NCBI GenBank assembly: GCA_902615805.1
Contig: CACMQH010000002.1
Coordinates: 38,318 to 102,317 of the forward strand
Source: Rhodospirillaceae bacterium
GTDB lineage: Bacteria > Pseudomonadota > Alphaproteobacteria > TMED109
DNA: 64,000 nt
Reading direction: 5' to 3'
Part shown: piece after piece, positions 33,687 to 43,526 of the stretch
How the letters are laid out: each line of letters opens with the position of its first letter
Numbering within the stretch: the stretch's first letter is position 1
The notes under the pieces: model-generated
What the model saw: the letters and a program-made list of their open reading frames with translations, nothing else
Told to the model about the DNA's origin: nothing
Database searches by the model: none
Position numbers and translations under genes: made by a program

Positions 33687-34437
33687 TAAAGTAGCTATAG
33701 TAACTGGTGCCGGGTCAGGTATAGGAAAAGCTGTTGCACTAGGTTTAGCTAGAGAGGGAATTTATACATATTTAGCTGGAAGAAAAAAAGACAAACTACT
33801 TAATACAAAACAAATATCAATAAAAGAAAATAATAAAGGTAGTTGTTATGTAATTAAATGTGATGTTTCTAAAGAGACTGATGTAAGAAAAATGTTTTTG
33901 CTTATACAGAAGCATCATGGAAGACTAGATTTATTGTTTAACAACGCAGGCATAGGTCTCGAAGCTAATACTATAGATAATATAAAATTCAGGGATTGGC
34001 AAAAAGTTATAGATACTAATATTAATGGTATGTTTTTATGTGCTAAGTATGCCTATCAATTAATGAAAAAGCAAAGGCCTAAAGGAGGAAGAATTATTAA
34101 TAATGGATCAATTTCCGCATTTACTCCAAGACCAGGAACTACAGCTTATACCACCTCAAAACATGCAATTACAGGATTAACTAAAAGTATAGCGCTAGAT
34201 GGAAGAGAAGATGATATTTTATGCAGTCAGATCGATATAGGTAATGCAGAAACGGCAATAACGAAATCATTTAAAAAAGGAGTAAAGCAACCTAATGGAA
34301 GAATTTTGAAAGAAGCTACTATGAATACCGAAGATGTAGCCAAATCAGTTATTACTATTTTTAAACTTCCCCTAGATACTAATATTCTTAATTTAACAAT
34401 TATGGCAAATAAGATGCCATTTGTAGGAAGGGGATAA
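33661..34437 (+). CDS. Short-chain dehydrogenase/reductase
   Basis: A classical SDR of 258 aa when started at ATG 33661. It has VTGAGSGIGKA (cofactor), FNNAGIG, NNGSISAF with the catalytic Ser, and AYTTSKHAITG with Tyr and Lys. An in-frame ATG at 33646 would add five residues (MLHMV) deeper in the Fe-S gene. The substrate is not evident. The overlap with the Fe-S subunit gene suggests that flavoprotein, Fe-S protein and SDR form an operon. It is convergent with the dehalogenase gene. Confidence 0.85.
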   Translation: MKLKNKINNKVAIVTGAGSGIGKAVALGLAREGIYTYLAGRKKDKLLNTKQISIKENNKGSCYVIKCDVSKETDVRKMFLLIQKHHGRLDLLFNNAGIGLEANTIDNIKFRDWQKVIDTNINGMFLCAKYAYQLMKKQRPKGGRIINNGSISAFTPRPGTTAYTTSKHAITGLTKSIALDGREDDILCSQIDIGNAETAITKSFKKGVKQPNGRILKEATMNTEDVAKSVITIFKLPLDTNILNLTIMANKMPFVGRG

Positions 34438-34442
34438 AATTA

Positions 34443-35282
34443 TTATAAAAAGTTTAAAATTTGATTTGCTACTTGATGAGGCTTTTCCTCTGGAAGATAA
34501 TGGCCTCCTCTTAAAGCTTTTCCTGATAAATTTTTAACGTAACTTTTCCAGATGCTTAAAGGTTCAAAATTTTTACCTACCAGGCTATTTTTACCCCACA
34601 GAACTAATGTAGGACAATCAATTTTTTTAGTATCTTTTTTATGGTGAATTAAATCTATGCTAGCTCCTGCCCTATAATCCTCGCAAGATGCAATTATAGA
34701 TTTTTTTGAAAATTTTTTAATATAAGTATCTATTACTTTTTTTTCTAAGAATTGGTTTGTATTACTTAATCTACCAAGCATACTTTTTATGTAATATTCT
34801 TTATTATTATTTATTAGATTTTCTGGCAATGGCTTTTTTCGTGAAAGTAGAAACCAGTGAAAAAAGCTCTCCGAAATATTCTTATTTAAATTTTTATATA
34901 TATGCGGAGTAGGAACAATATCTATTAATACTAGTTTTTTTATCATTTTAGGGTAATCTAATGCTGCTCTATGAAAAACCCTTGCTCCTCTGTCGTGGCC
35001 TATACAAAAAAATTCACTGTAGCCTAACTTTTTCATAAGAAGCATTTGGTCTTTAGCCATTTCTCTTTTTGAATAAGTACTATGGTTTGCTTGAGGTGCT
35101 GGTTTATCACTATCTCCATACCCTCTTAGATCGGCAGTAATAACTGTGTAATGTTTGGAAAGAAGAGGAATAATTTTTCTCCACATCAGTCTAGTTTGTG
35201 GGTATCCATGTAGAAGCAACATAGGAAAGCCTTTCCCATATTTTGAAAAGGCAATATTTATATTATTAACAAAAATTTTCAT
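34443..35282 (-). CDS. Fluoroacetate dehalogenase-type alpha/beta hydrolase
   Basis: The 279-residue protein carries the complete active-site set known from fluoroacetate dehalogenases (as in Rhodopseudomonas RPA1163). The nucleophile is Asp97 in GHDRGAR and the carboxylate-binding residues are Arg98 and Arg101. Asp121 in LIDIVPT is the acid and His261 in RGGHYLPEE the base. The halide-pocket residues are His142-Trp143 (FFHWF) and Tyr203 (EDYRAG). These enzymes hydrolyse haloacetates to glycolate. The first six line up with a constant offset of 13 from the reference numbering. Activity on chloro- or bromoacetate, or a related epoxide-hydrolase activity, remains possible. Confidence 0.82.
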   Translation of the reverse strand: MKIFVNNINIAFSKYGKGFPMLLLHGYPQTRLMWRKIIPLLSKHYTVITADLRGYGDSDKPAPQANHSTYSKREMAKDQMLLMKKLGYSEFFCIGHDRGARVFHRAALDYPKMIKKLVLIDIVPTPHIYKNLNKNISESFFHWFLLSRKKPLPENLINNNKEYYIKSMLGRLSNTNQFLEKKVIDTYIKKFSKKSIIASCEDYRAGASIDLIHHKKDTKKIDCPTLVLWGKNSLVGKNFEPLSIWKSYVKNLSGKALRGGHYLPEEKPHQVANQILNFL

Positions 35283-35354
35283 TTTTTTTTTATGAATTCA
35301 ATGTATTATCATTAAATTAAAATGTAAAATAATTAGTTAAATGAGGTATGTGTT

Positions 35355-36014
35355 TTGAGTGATCCTTTTGAAAATATAGATAATGAAGTGTATGTAGAAA
35401 AAATAAAAAATTTTTTCTATAAATATAAAATTATAATTATTGTTATTGTAACTATATTTATTCTAAGTGCTTTAGGTTTGACTGCTTTGAATAACTATAA
35501 AAATAAGGAAATTGATAAAGTTTCTAATTATTATATAAAAATATTATCAATTATAGAAAGTGACCCTGAAAGGGCTAAAATAGAGCTTAAGAAACTAGCA
35601 AAATTAAAAAATAAAGATTATAGAAATTTATCAAATTTACTGCTTTTTAAGTTACAATTTCAAAATAATGAATTTGAAGAATCTTTAAAAACTCTTAGCT
35701 ACATTGAAAACAATAGTAAAGGAAATAGCTATTTGGGCAAAATAATAAAGTATTATTACTCACAAGTTTTTATGGAGCAAAACAATAAAATGAATTTTGA
35801 TATATATACTAATGAATTATTATCATTTGGAGGAATGTGGGCTCTTTTAGCTCATGAGTTGCGTGGGCATTTTCAGTATGCAAGTAAAGACTATGAAAAT
35901 GCACTTAAGAACTTCAACAAAATTACTCAAAATCAACAATCAACTGTATCTATTAGAAATAGAGCACAAGAAATGATTGATAACATACACTTATATTATG
36001 ATAAAAATAATTAA
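35355..36014 (+). CDS. YfgM-like single-pass TPR protein
   Basis: This 219-residue protein has a cytoplasmic N-terminus, one transmembrane helix (about 28-46, IIIVIVTIFILSALGLTAL) and an extracytoplasmic helical-repeat domain with TPR-like pairs (about 70-215, for example GHFQYASKDYENALKNFNKI). YfgM-type proteins work with periplasmic chaperones near the Sec translocon, and the gene commonly precedes bamB and der as here. The start is read as TTG 35355. Its 3' end overlaps bamB by 17 bp. Confidence 0.78.
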   Translation: MSDPFENIDNEVYVEKIKNFFYKYKIIIIVIVTIFILSALGLTALNNYKNKEIDKVSNYYIKILSIIESDPERAKIELKKLAKLKNKDYRNLSNLLLFKLQFQNNEFEESLKTLSYIENNSKGNSYLGKIIKYYYSQVFMEQNNKMNFDIYTNELLSFGGMWALLAHELRGHFQYASKDYENALKNFNKITQNQQSTVSIRNRAQEMIDNIHLYYDKNN

Positions 36015-37320
36015 GTACTTTTTTTTATTTGTAGCCGTTTTATTTCTGACATCCTGTGGTACTAGAGAATACTTAGGGTTTGAAAAAAAAAAAATAAGAC
36101 TAAAAGGTGAAAGAGTTTCTATTTTAAATGAATTAACTGCTAATGATCCTAATGAAAAAAAATCTTCTACAGAGATTATTCTTGACGATGCTATTATCTT
36201 ATCAAATTGGCCACAAAGTTATAATTCGCCATCTCATTTGTCTATTAATCATATTTCAGATTCAAAATTAAATCGTTTCAAGTATTTAGTATCAGGAGCT
36301 GGTGAAAGAAAAAGCAGTAAAATTTTATCTCAGCCTGTTATTTATAATGATCTTATGTTCTTTTTAGATGCAAAAAGTAATGTAATATCATTTAATTTGA
36401 AAAGTAATAAAATTATTTGGAAAAGAAATATTTCTCTTAAGAATGAAAGTAATCATAATATTGGAGGAGGTATTGTAATCTATAAAGATAGTCTAATTAT
36501 AAATTCACCTTATAGGCAGATAATTAGTTTAGGAATTTTAAATGGAGAAATAAATTGGGAAATAAATGTGGACTCCTCTATTAGGTCTGCTCCAACTATA
36601 TTTGAAAATAAATTATTGTCACTTACCTCTAGTAACAAACTTTATGTTTTAAACGCAGATGATGGAGGGTTGTTATGGCAACATCAAGGAATGTTTAATA
36701 ATACAACACTTATAGATAGTCCTAAGGTAGCAGTAGATGAAAATATTGTAATAGTTCCATATTCAAACGGTGAATTTTTTGCATTAAACCTTAACAATGG
36801 AAAAGAAATATGGAGAAATAGCTTTATTGATTTTGAGGTAAAAGAAACTACAAACGCTTTCTCTGATATTGATGCCTCTCCAATTATCAAGAAAGATATA
36901 GTTGTTATAACTAGTGCTATTGGAAAATTGTTTGCGGTTAATAAAAAAACAGGTAGTAAATTATGGATAAGAGATATTTCCTCAACACAAACTCCTGTAG
37001 TAAATGGAAATAGTATATTTATAGTTAATAAAAATGAGGAAATTATTTGTTTGAATATTTTAGATGGAGGAACAAAGTGGGTATTACCTATTGATGATGA
37101 GTTATCAAATGATAAAAAATATCTTTGGCTACCCCCTATTTTAATTAATAGTAAATTATTATTAGTAGGTGGAAATAAAAAATTAATAGTAATAGATACT
37201 TACACTGGGGCAATTAATAAAATTAAAAATATTCCAAATTTTCCTACTTCTAGCCCTATAATAGTGAATAGCATACCGTATTTAATGATGAGAAATGGAG
37301 ATATAGTTAAAATTGAATAA
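35998..37320 (+). CDS. bamB: Outer membrane assembly lipoprotein BamB
   Basis: BamB is a beta-propeller lipoprotein of the BAM complex that inserts outer-membrane proteins. The 440-residue product starts MIKIIKYFFLFVAVLFLTSCG, with lipobox L-T-S-C (Cys20). The mature domain shows repeated PQQ-propeller blades (NKIIWKRNISL, GEINWEINVD, GGLLWQHQG, GKEIWRNSF, GSKLWIRDIS, GTKWVLPID). I start at ATG 35998 since an upstream TTG at 35977 adds a hydrophilic stretch in front of the signal. Between the YfgM-like gene and der, its usual position. Confidence 0.93.
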   Translation: MIKIIKYFFLFVAVLFLTSCGTREYLGFEKKKIRLKGERVSILNELTANDPNEKKSSTEIILDDAIILSNWPQSYNSPSHLSINHISDSKLNRFKYLVSGAGERKSSKILSQPVIYNDLMFFLDAKSNVISFNLKSNKIIWKRNISLKNESNHNIGGGIVIYKDSLIINSPYRQIISLGILNGEINWEINVDSSIRSAPTIFENKLLSLTSSNKLYVLNADDGGLLWQHQGMFNNTTLIDSPKVAVDENIVIVPYSNGEFFALNLNNGKEIWRNSFIDFEVKETTNAFSDIDASPIIKKDIVVITSAIGKLFAVNKKTGSKLWIRDISSTQTPVVNGNSIFIVNKNEEIICLNILDGGTKWVLPIDDELSNDKKYLWLPPILINSKLLLVGGNKKLIVIDTYTGAINKIKNIPNFPTSSPIIVNSIPYLMMRNGDIVKIE

Positions 37321-38656
37321 TTCAATAACTAACATAGTGATAGTTGGTAGGTCAAATGTTGGAAAGTCTACTTTATTTAACAGATTATTAGGAAGAAAAG
37401 AGGCAATAACCGGTGAGGAATATGGTTTAACAAGGGATTATCAATCTGGAAGATGTATTTTAAATGACATTGAATTTTATTTAATAGATACAGCTGGTTA
37501 TAATACTAAAAAAAGTGAGTTAAGCAAAAAAATAAATAACACTATAAAAGATCAGGTTATGAAAGCTGATATCATTTTTTTTGTAGTAGATATCAGTACT
37601 AACTTAACGTCTGAAGATAGAGAGTGTTGGGAATTAATTAGAAGAAAAAAAAAAAAAATTGTTTTGATTGCTAATAAAGCTGAATTAAAAACTGTTAAAA
37701 ATTATGAGTATCAAATTAATGACTTTGGTATAGCAGAGTTTGTAAAAATCACTGCATTAAGTAAAAACTCAACACCACTAATATATAATTTAATTAAAGA
37801 CAAGGTTTCAAAAAAAAATAAAGAATTTAATAAAGTAGAAAGTAAAGATACTATTAGAATTACTATAGTAGGGCAACCAAACGTAGGAAAATCAACACTA
37901 TTTAATTTATTATATGGAAAAAATAGAGTTATAACTGCTCCTATATCTGGTACTACAAGAGATTCTATTTTATCTAGTATGCATTATAGAAACTATAGTT
38001 TTGATTTAATTGACACTGCTGGGTTAAGAAAAAAAAACAAAATAAATGATGGGGTAGACTTGGCTTCTGCATATTATTCTAGAAAAGAGATTAGATATGC
38101 TAATTGCGTAATATTGGTAATTGATGCTTTAAAAGGACTTTCAAGTCAAGATATTGCACTTTCTAATTACATTATTAAAGAGGGAAGGTCATTTTTATTA
38201 GTTTTCAATAAATGGGATTTAATTAAAAATCAATACAATGAACAGAAAAAAATAGTTAGTGATATAAGAGAGATTTTTTTTGATGCTAAAGGAATTAATG
38301 TACTATTCATATCGTCTAAAGAACAGAAATATAAAAGAAAAGTATGTGAAACTATTAAGGAAGTTTATAAAAAATGGAATAAAAAAATTGGAACATCAGA
38401 GCTCAATAGGTGGTTTTCAAGCATATGGGAAACAGGTAGTAATCAAAAAATTCCTGGGTCCTTAAAGTTTAAATATATTGCTCAGAATAAAACTAGACCT
38501 CCTACATTTAATATATACCATAATAAAAATTCTAAGGTCCCTAAAGTAGCAAAAAGATATATAGTAAATAGAATCAGAGATAAGTTTGGGTTTGAGGGAA
38601 TACCGATACGCATTAATCTTATGACTTCAAAAAATCCATTTAATAAAAAAAAGTAA
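37313..38656 (+). CDS. der: Ribosome-assembly GTPase Der (EngA)
   Basis: A 447-residue protein with two tandem G domains: P-loops GRSNVGKST (about 11-19) and GQPNVGKST (about 185-193), G3 motifs DTAGY and DTAGL, and G4 NKAE and NKWD. A C-terminal KH-like domain follows (RPPTFNIYHNK...). It helps to mature the 50S subunit. In the first domain G4 is NKAE rather than NKxD, which may weaken guanine specificity. The gene overlaps bamB by 8 bp and is convergent with purF, one base apart. Confidence 0.96.
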   Translation: MNNSITNIVIVGRSNVGKSTLFNRLLGRKEAITGEEYGLTRDYQSGRCILNDIEFYLIDTAGYNTKKSELSKKINNTIKDQVMKADIIFFVVDISTNLTSEDRECWELIRRKKKKIVLIANKAELKTVKNYEYQINDFGIAEFVKITALSKNSTPLIYNLIKDKVSKKNKEFNKVESKDTIRITIVGQPNVGKSTLFNLLYGKNRVITAPISGTTRDSILSSMHYRNYSFDLIDTAGLRKKNKINDGVDLASAYYSRKEIRYANCVILVIDALKGLSSQDIALSNYIIKEGRSFLLVFNKWDLIKNQYNEQKKIVSDIREIFFDAKGINVLFISSKEQKYKRKVCETIKEVYKKWNKKIGTSELNRWFSSIWETGSNQKIPGSLKFKYIAQNKTRPPTFNIYHNKNSKVPKVAKRYIVNRIRDKFGFEGIPIRINLMTSKNPFNKKK

Positions 38657-38657
38657 A

Positions 38658-40097
38658 TTAATTATCGCTAAGCAATGACAGCTGTGAAGAAAGTATACCC
38701 TCATTCTTATCTGTTAATTCTGTTGGGTAGTCTCCAGAAAAGCAATGATCAGTAAATTGTGGGCTAACAGAGTTTCTCTTAATTAATCCCATAGATTTGT
38801 ACAAACCTTCTATTGATAAAAAATGTAGTGAATCTAGTTTTAATTTTTTTTCCATTTCTTTAATAGAATTATTAGCGGCCAAAAGTTCTTCTTTTTTTGG
38901 CGTATCTATACCATAATAATCAGGAAATTTAATTGGTGGACTGGAAACTCTCATATGAACTTCTAAAGCTTCAGCTTCTCTAACCATTTCAACAATTTTT
39001 ATAGCTGTAGTTCCTCTCACTATAGAGTCATCTATCAATATTACTTTCTTCCCTTTTATAAGCTTTTTATTAGGATTATGTTTTAGTTTAATTCCTAATT
39101 GTCTAATTTTTTGAGTAGGTTCAATAAATGTTCTGCCTACATAGTGATTTCTAATAATTCCCAAATCAAATGGAATTTTAGACTGTATAGAATAACCTAG
39201 AGCAGCTGGTACTCCAGAGTCTGGAACAGGAATAATAATATCGCCATCAGTTTTATATTCCTTTGCAAGCTCCTTCCCCATTCTTTTTCTATATTCGTAA
39301 ACGCTGTTCCCACTCATAATGCTATCAGGTCTTGCAAAATAAATATATTCAAATATACAAGGCCTTTCCTTTGAATTTGGAAAAGGATTATAACTTTTCA
39401 TACCATCTTTATCTATTGCTATAATTTCTCCACATTTTATTTCTCTTATAAATTTAGCTCCAATAATATCTAGTGCGCAAGTCTCAGATGAAATTATCTT
39501 AGCTTTACCTAAAGAGCCTAATACTAATGGTCTTATACCCAATGGGTCTCTTATCCCAATTAATTTTTTATTGGTTAATAAACCAAAACTATATGCACCT
39601 TTAATTTCATATAAAGCATCTATTATTTTTTTTACTATAGTTTTCTCTTTACTTTTAGAAATTAAATGAATAAAGGCCTCAGTATCAGATGTGGACTGAA
39701 ATATTGAACCTTCTCTAATAAGTCTTTTTCTTAATTCTATACCATTGGTTAAATTACCATTATGTGAACAAGCTAAACCACCTCCTTGTAAATCCGCAAA
39801 AAGAGGTTGAATATTTTTAAATAAAGTTTTACCGGTTGTGGAATATCTTACATGACCTAGTGCCGCATAACCAGGTAGCCTCTTTATTACTCTTTCCTTT
39901 GTAAAGTAATCTCCAACTAACCCTAAATTGAGTTGATTATTAAAATTTTTACCATCAAAAGACACTATCCCAGCACTCTCTTGTCCTCTGTGTTGTAAGG
40001 CATGTAAACCTAAAGCTGTTAGAGCTGAAGCGTCTTCGTGTCCGAATACTCCAAAGACACCACATTTATCTCTTATTCTATCATCAACGTTTATCAT
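38658..40097 (-). CDS. purF: Amidophosphoribosyltransferase
   Basis: First committed step of purine synthesis. After a short propeptide, Cys12 (DKCGVFGVFG) is the N-terminal nucleophile of the glutaminase domain. LQHRGQESAGI and GHVRYSTTG follow. The phosphoribosyltransferase half contains VILIDDSIVRGTTA, the PRPP motif. The length of 479 aa is standard. It lies 12 bp after cvpA, its usual partner. Confidence 0.97.
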   Translation of the reverse strand: MINVDDRIRDKCGVFGVFGHEDASALTALGLHALQHRGQESAGIVSFDGKNFNNQLNLGLVGDYFTKERVIKRLPGYAALGHVRYSTTGKTLFKNIQPLFADLQGGGLACSHNGNLTNGIELRKRLIREGSIFQSTSDTEAFIHLISKSKEKTIVKKIIDALYEIKGAYSFGLLTNKKLIGIRDPLGIRPLVLGSLGKAKIISSETCALDIIGAKFIREIKCGEIIAIDKDGMKSYNPFPNSKERPCIFEYIYFARPDSIMSGNSVYEYRKRMGKELAKEYKTDGDIIIPVPDSGVPAALGYSIQSKIPFDLGIIRNHYVGRTFIEPTQKIRQLGIKLKHNPNKKLIKGKKVILIDDSIVRGTTAIKIVEMVREAEALEVHMRVSSPPIKFPDYYGIDTPKKEELLAANNSIKEMEKKLKLDSLHFLSIEGLYKSMGLIKRNSVSPQFTDHCFSGDYPTELTDKNEGILSSQLSLLSDN

Positions 40098-40109
40098 TTT
40101 AAAAAAATT

Positions 40110-40793
40110 TTAATTATTACTCTCAATGTTAAATAATTTATCTAAAGAGTCATTATCACTTTCACTATATCCTTTTTGGTTATTATCTTTTTTTAAATTA
40201 ATAACCGGTTCATTGTATTTATCTAGTTGTTTCTTTTTATTAATAAATTTTTTGATACCATTATCTAATGAAATGTTAAACAATTGTTCAATACTTTCCA
40301 TACTTCTACTAGGTAATATTTGAATTAATTTATCACTAGTGTAATTGATTAAAATCATTGATTTTGAATTATTTAGCCATTCAGGTATATCTTTTTTCCA
40401 TAATGTCCAATAAAGTAAGATATTTAATAAAGAAAATATTAATAATGCCCTAAAAAAACCAAAAAGAATACCAAAATTTTTATCTAAAATTCTTATTGGA
40501 GTTTTGGTTATACTTGAGACTATAAAATTACTAAAAATATTTATTAAGGAATATAAAAATAAAAACATTAAAGCAAAAGAAATACTGTCTGCAAATACAG
40601 CCATCTCAATGTACTCTTTAATAAATAAACTAACGTTAGGATATACATTAATTGAAATATATACTGAAATAAGTAAGGATAGAATAGAAAGTATTTCTTT
40701 TATTAAGCCTCTTGAATAGCCGTATATCATAGAAATAATTGTTAAAATTATTATTAGAATATCTATTTGATTAAAATTATTTATAAAACTCAC
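40110..40793 (-). CDS. cvpA: CvpA family membrane protein
   Basis: A 227-residue protein with four hydrophobic helices in the first 130 residues (LIIILTIISMIYGYSRGLIKEIL, VFADSISFALMFLFLYSLI, FGFFRALLIFSLLNILLYW) and a polar C-terminal tail rich in Asp/Asn/Lys. CvpA proteins are linked to colicin V production and envelope stress, and are regularly found next to purF. radA, which often lies between alr and cvpA in alphaproteobacteria, is absent; alr is 22 bp upstream. Confidence 0.88.
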   Translation of the reverse strand: MSFINNFNQIDILIIILTIISMIYGYSRGLIKEILSILSLLISVYISINVYPNVSLFIKEYIEMAVFADSISFALMFLFLYSLINIFSNFIVSSITKTPIRILDKNFGILFGFFRALLIFSLLNILLYWTLWKKDIPEWLNNSKSMILINYTSDKLIQILPSRSMESIEQLFNISLDNGIKKFINKKKQLDKYNEPVINLKKDNNQKGYSESDNDSLDKLFNIESNN

Positions 40794-40815
40794 TTTATTC
40801 TCTTAACTAATTTAA

Positions 40816-41898
40816 TTAATTATAAATTCTTTTTACTCTTAAGCCTATTTTACTGCTTACTTCATAAGTAATAGTATTACATTTTGAGGCAAAAACAGAA
40901 ATAGAAATATTATTACCAAATATTTCTACCCAATCATTTATTTTTGGATTTTTAATAGAAGAAACATCTATGCAACTTAGATCCATAGAAACATTTCCCA
41001 CGAATTTTATTTTTTTTTTCTTATAGAAGGCAAATCCATCATACTTTCTAGGAAGCCCATCTGCATAACCTATTGCTAATGTAGCAATTATAGAATCTTT
41101 TTTTGTAACATATTTAGCACCATATCCTATACTTTTTCCCTTTTTAACAGTTTCAATTTGAATAATTTTAGCTTTAAGTAATAAAACATTTTTGCTCCTT
41201 ATTTTTTTTGTAAGGTCGAGCCCATAAATAAAGCCTCCAGCTCTTATCATATCAAAATGAAAATTATTTTTTAAAAATATAGAGTTTGAGTTTCCTAGGC
41301 TAAAAAGAGTTTTTTTTGAAAACTTAAATGTCTTTTTAATATCAGTAAATAATTTCAATTGATTATCATTTAATACAGATTTTTTTTCAGAATTTATTAA
41401 GTGACTGATAACTAGCTTTATGTCTAAATTTTTATGAAAAGGATATATATATCTATTAAAATCTTTTAACTTTAGACCTAGTCTATTCATACCAGTGTCA
41501 AAATGAAGACAACACTTAATTCTTTTTTTTTTTATTTTAAAGAAGTTTTTTAGAATTAGAAATTGATCTAGATTATTAATTACAGTTATTATATTTGAAT
41601 TGAAAGCATCAAAAAATGAGTCTAAGTGATTTACACCATTTAACATATAAATATTAACATATTTATATTTTCTTCTTAATAATAATGCTTCCTCTAAGGT
41701 AGCAACAAAAAAATCTCTACAATTTTTTTTATACAAAGCTTTACATATTTGATTGCTACCTAACCCATAAGAGTTTGCTTTAACGCATGCTGCTATAATA
41801 GAATTAGGCGCATTTCTTTTTAGGTAATCATAGTTATTTTCAATATTTTTTAAATTAATTTGTAGTATAGCGTTATATATCCCATTAAATTCTTTCAT
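40816..41898 (-). CDS. alr: Alanine racemase
   Basis: PLP enzyme making D-alanine for peptidoglycan. Lys40 in AACVKANSYGLG binds PLP. FDTGMNRLGL and GYADGLPRKYDG follow, and the C-terminal domain starts near VGNVSMDLSCIDV, which includes catalytic-region residues. I start at ATG 41898, giving 360 aa, because the longer frame (to 41964) would lie inside dnaB and adds an unrelated hydrophobic stretch. The start is one base after the dnaB stop. Confidence 0.94.
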   Translation of the reverse strand: MKEFNGIYNAILQINLKNIENNYDYLKRNAPNSIIAACVKANSYGLGSNQICKALYKKNCRDFFVATLEEALLLRRKYKYVNIYMLNGVNHLDSFFDAFNSNIITVINNLDQFLILKNFFKIKKKRIKCCLHFDTGMNRLGLKLKDFNRYIYPFHKNLDIKLVISHLINSEKKSVLNDNQLKLFTDIKKTFKFSKKTLFSLGNSNSIFLKNNFHFDMIRAGGFIYGLDLTKKIRSKNVLLLKAKIIQIETVKKGKSIGYGAKYVTKKDSIIATLAIGYADGLPRKYDGFAFYKKKKIKFVGNVSMDLSCIDVSSIKNPKINDWVEIFGNNISISVFASKCNTITYEVSSKIGLRVKRIYN

Positions 41899-41899
41899 T

Positions 41900-43393
41900 T
41901 TATGATGTATTTTTAGGCTGATACTTTTCATCAGTAAGATTAGAAAATTTAGTAAATTTTGCATTAAAATGTAACTGAAGAGAGCCTATTGGCCCATGTC
42001 TTTGTTTTGCTACTATAACATCAGCAATATTTTTGCAATTTTTTAAATTTTCCTGCCACTTTATATATCGTTCGTGAAAAGAGACTGAACTTTCTGTTCC
42101 TGAGGATTTAGGTTCTGAGCGTTCTTCATAATACTCTTGTCTATAAATAAACATAACTACATCAGCATCTTGTTCAATAGTTCCTGACTCCCTTAAGTCA
42201 GCCAGGTGAGGCCTTTTGTCTTCTCTTTGTTCTACTGCTCTGGAAAGTTGAGATAAAGCTAATATAGGAACCTCTAATTCTTTTGCTACTGATTTCAAGC
42301 CTTGAGTTATTTCTGAAATTTCTTGTACTCTGTTTTCATATTTTTTGCTTCCTCTCATTAGTTGCAAATAATCTACTACAATTAAACCTAATTCTGTATC
42401 AAGTTTTCTCTTTAACCTTCTTGCTCTTGTTCTAAGAGTAGATACATTTATTGCTGGAGTATCATCTATAAATAATTTATTATTAGAAATTTCTTTGCTT
42501 ACTTGAGATAACTTAGAAAAGTCTTCTTTATTTAATTTTCCCCTTCTGATTTGATCTGATGATATGCTTGCTTGTTCAGCTAATATTCTATTTGCTAACT
42601 GTTCTGCAGACATTTCTAAAGAAAAAAAAGCTACTGATTTTCCTTCATTTTTATTTGATGCTGCATTATATGCTATATTAGTAGCTAGTGCTGTTTTACC
42701 CATAGAAGGTCTTCCTGCTAATATTACGAGGTCAGATTTATGTAATCCGCCCAATAAATCATCCAATGCTGAAAATCCAGATGAAATACCTGATAACTTG
42801 CCCTTATTTTTATGAGCCAAATTAGCAGTGGTCATAGCTAATTTAATTGACTCTGAAAAAGCCATTAGTTTATTACTTTCAAATTTTTTATTTTCTGTAA
42901 GTGCAAATAATTGAGCTTCTGTTTCTTCAATTAATTCAGAAGAGCTTTTTTCATAGTCAAGCTTTTTAGAATTCAGAAAAATACTTTGAGCTATTCTTAT
43001 TAACTCTCTTTTATTAAAAAGTTCAAGAATGAGTTCAGCATAATCTTTAACAATTCCTGAACCTAGGTTGCCTTCGCACAAGCTATGCAGATAATTTTTA
43101 CCCCCAATTTCTTTAAATGAATTATCATCTGCAAAATAATGATCAAGTGTTAAAGGATTGGCAATTTGATCTTTATTTGTTAGCTCTAAGACTGCTTTAA
43201 ATATTCTACCAAGCATAGGAACGTAGAAATGAAAGTCAGACAAGCCATTTTCTATGTATTCTATAGAATTATTATCACTTATCAAGGCACCTAAGAGGAT
43301 CTCTTCAGCTTCATTGTCATGGGGAAGTGCATGATTATTATTAGTAAAACTATCAACTAAATTTAATTTATTATTATAATTATTTTTTTCCAT
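41900..43393 (-). CDS. dnaB: Replicative DNA helicase DnaB
   Basis: Hexameric helicase of the replication fork. The 497 residues have the N-terminal DnaB domain (ALPHDNEAEEILLGALI, about 18-34) and the RecA-like core with Walker A LAGRPSMGKTA, FSLEMSAEQLA and LIVVDYLQLM. DLRESGTIEQDADVV and an arginine-finger-like AKQRHGPIG follow. An insertion of about 30 residues (EERSEPKSSGTESSV...) lies in the C-terminal part, as in other alphaproteobacterial DnaBs. The 168 bp upstream contain two perfect DnaA boxes. Confidence 0.97.
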   Translation of the reverse strand: MEKNNYNNKLNLVDSFTNNNHALPHDNEAEEILLGALISDNNSIEYIENGLSDFHFYVPMLGRIFKAVLELTNKDQIANPLTLDHYFADDNSFKEIGGKNYLHSLCEGNLGSGIVKDYAELILELFNKRELIRIAQSIFLNSKKLDYEKSSSELIEETEAQLFALTENKKFESNKLMAFSESIKLAMTTANLAHKNKGKLSGISSGFSALDDLLGGLHKSDLVILAGRPSMGKTALATNIAYNAASNKNEGKSVAFFSLEMSAEQLANRILAEQASISSDQIRRGKLNKEDFSKLSQVSKEISNNKLFIDDTPAINVSTLRTRARRLKRKLDTELGLIVVDYLQLMRGSKKYENRVQEISEITQGLKSVAKELEVPILALSQLSRAVEQREDKRPHLADLRESGTIEQDADVVMFIYRQEYYEERSEPKSSGTESSVSFHERYIKWQENLKNCKNIADVIVAKQRHGPIGSLQLHFNAKFTKFSNLTDEKYQPKNTS

Positions 43394-43463
43394 ATTAAAT
43401 TATTTATTAAAAGTATACTAAAATAAACTCTTATTTTAAAAAATATGTTTTCTTTTTAGGGTC

Positions 43464-43526
43464 TGTGGATAACTTTAAATTTTACCGAAAAATAATAAAG
43501 GTATTTTATGTTAATAATGTGGATAA
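43464..43526 (-). promoter_or_regulatory. Two perfect DnaA boxes upstream of dnaB
   Basis: TTATCCACA is found on the reverse strand at 43464-43472 and 43518-43526, each within an identical 11-mer (AGTTATCCACA). They are 54 bp apart in the same orientation, in the 168-bp gap between rplI and dnaB, 71 and 125 bp upstream of the dnaB start. This suggests DnaA control of dnaB transcription. A replication origin is a less likely alternative, since only two boxes are seen. Confidence 0.6.
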
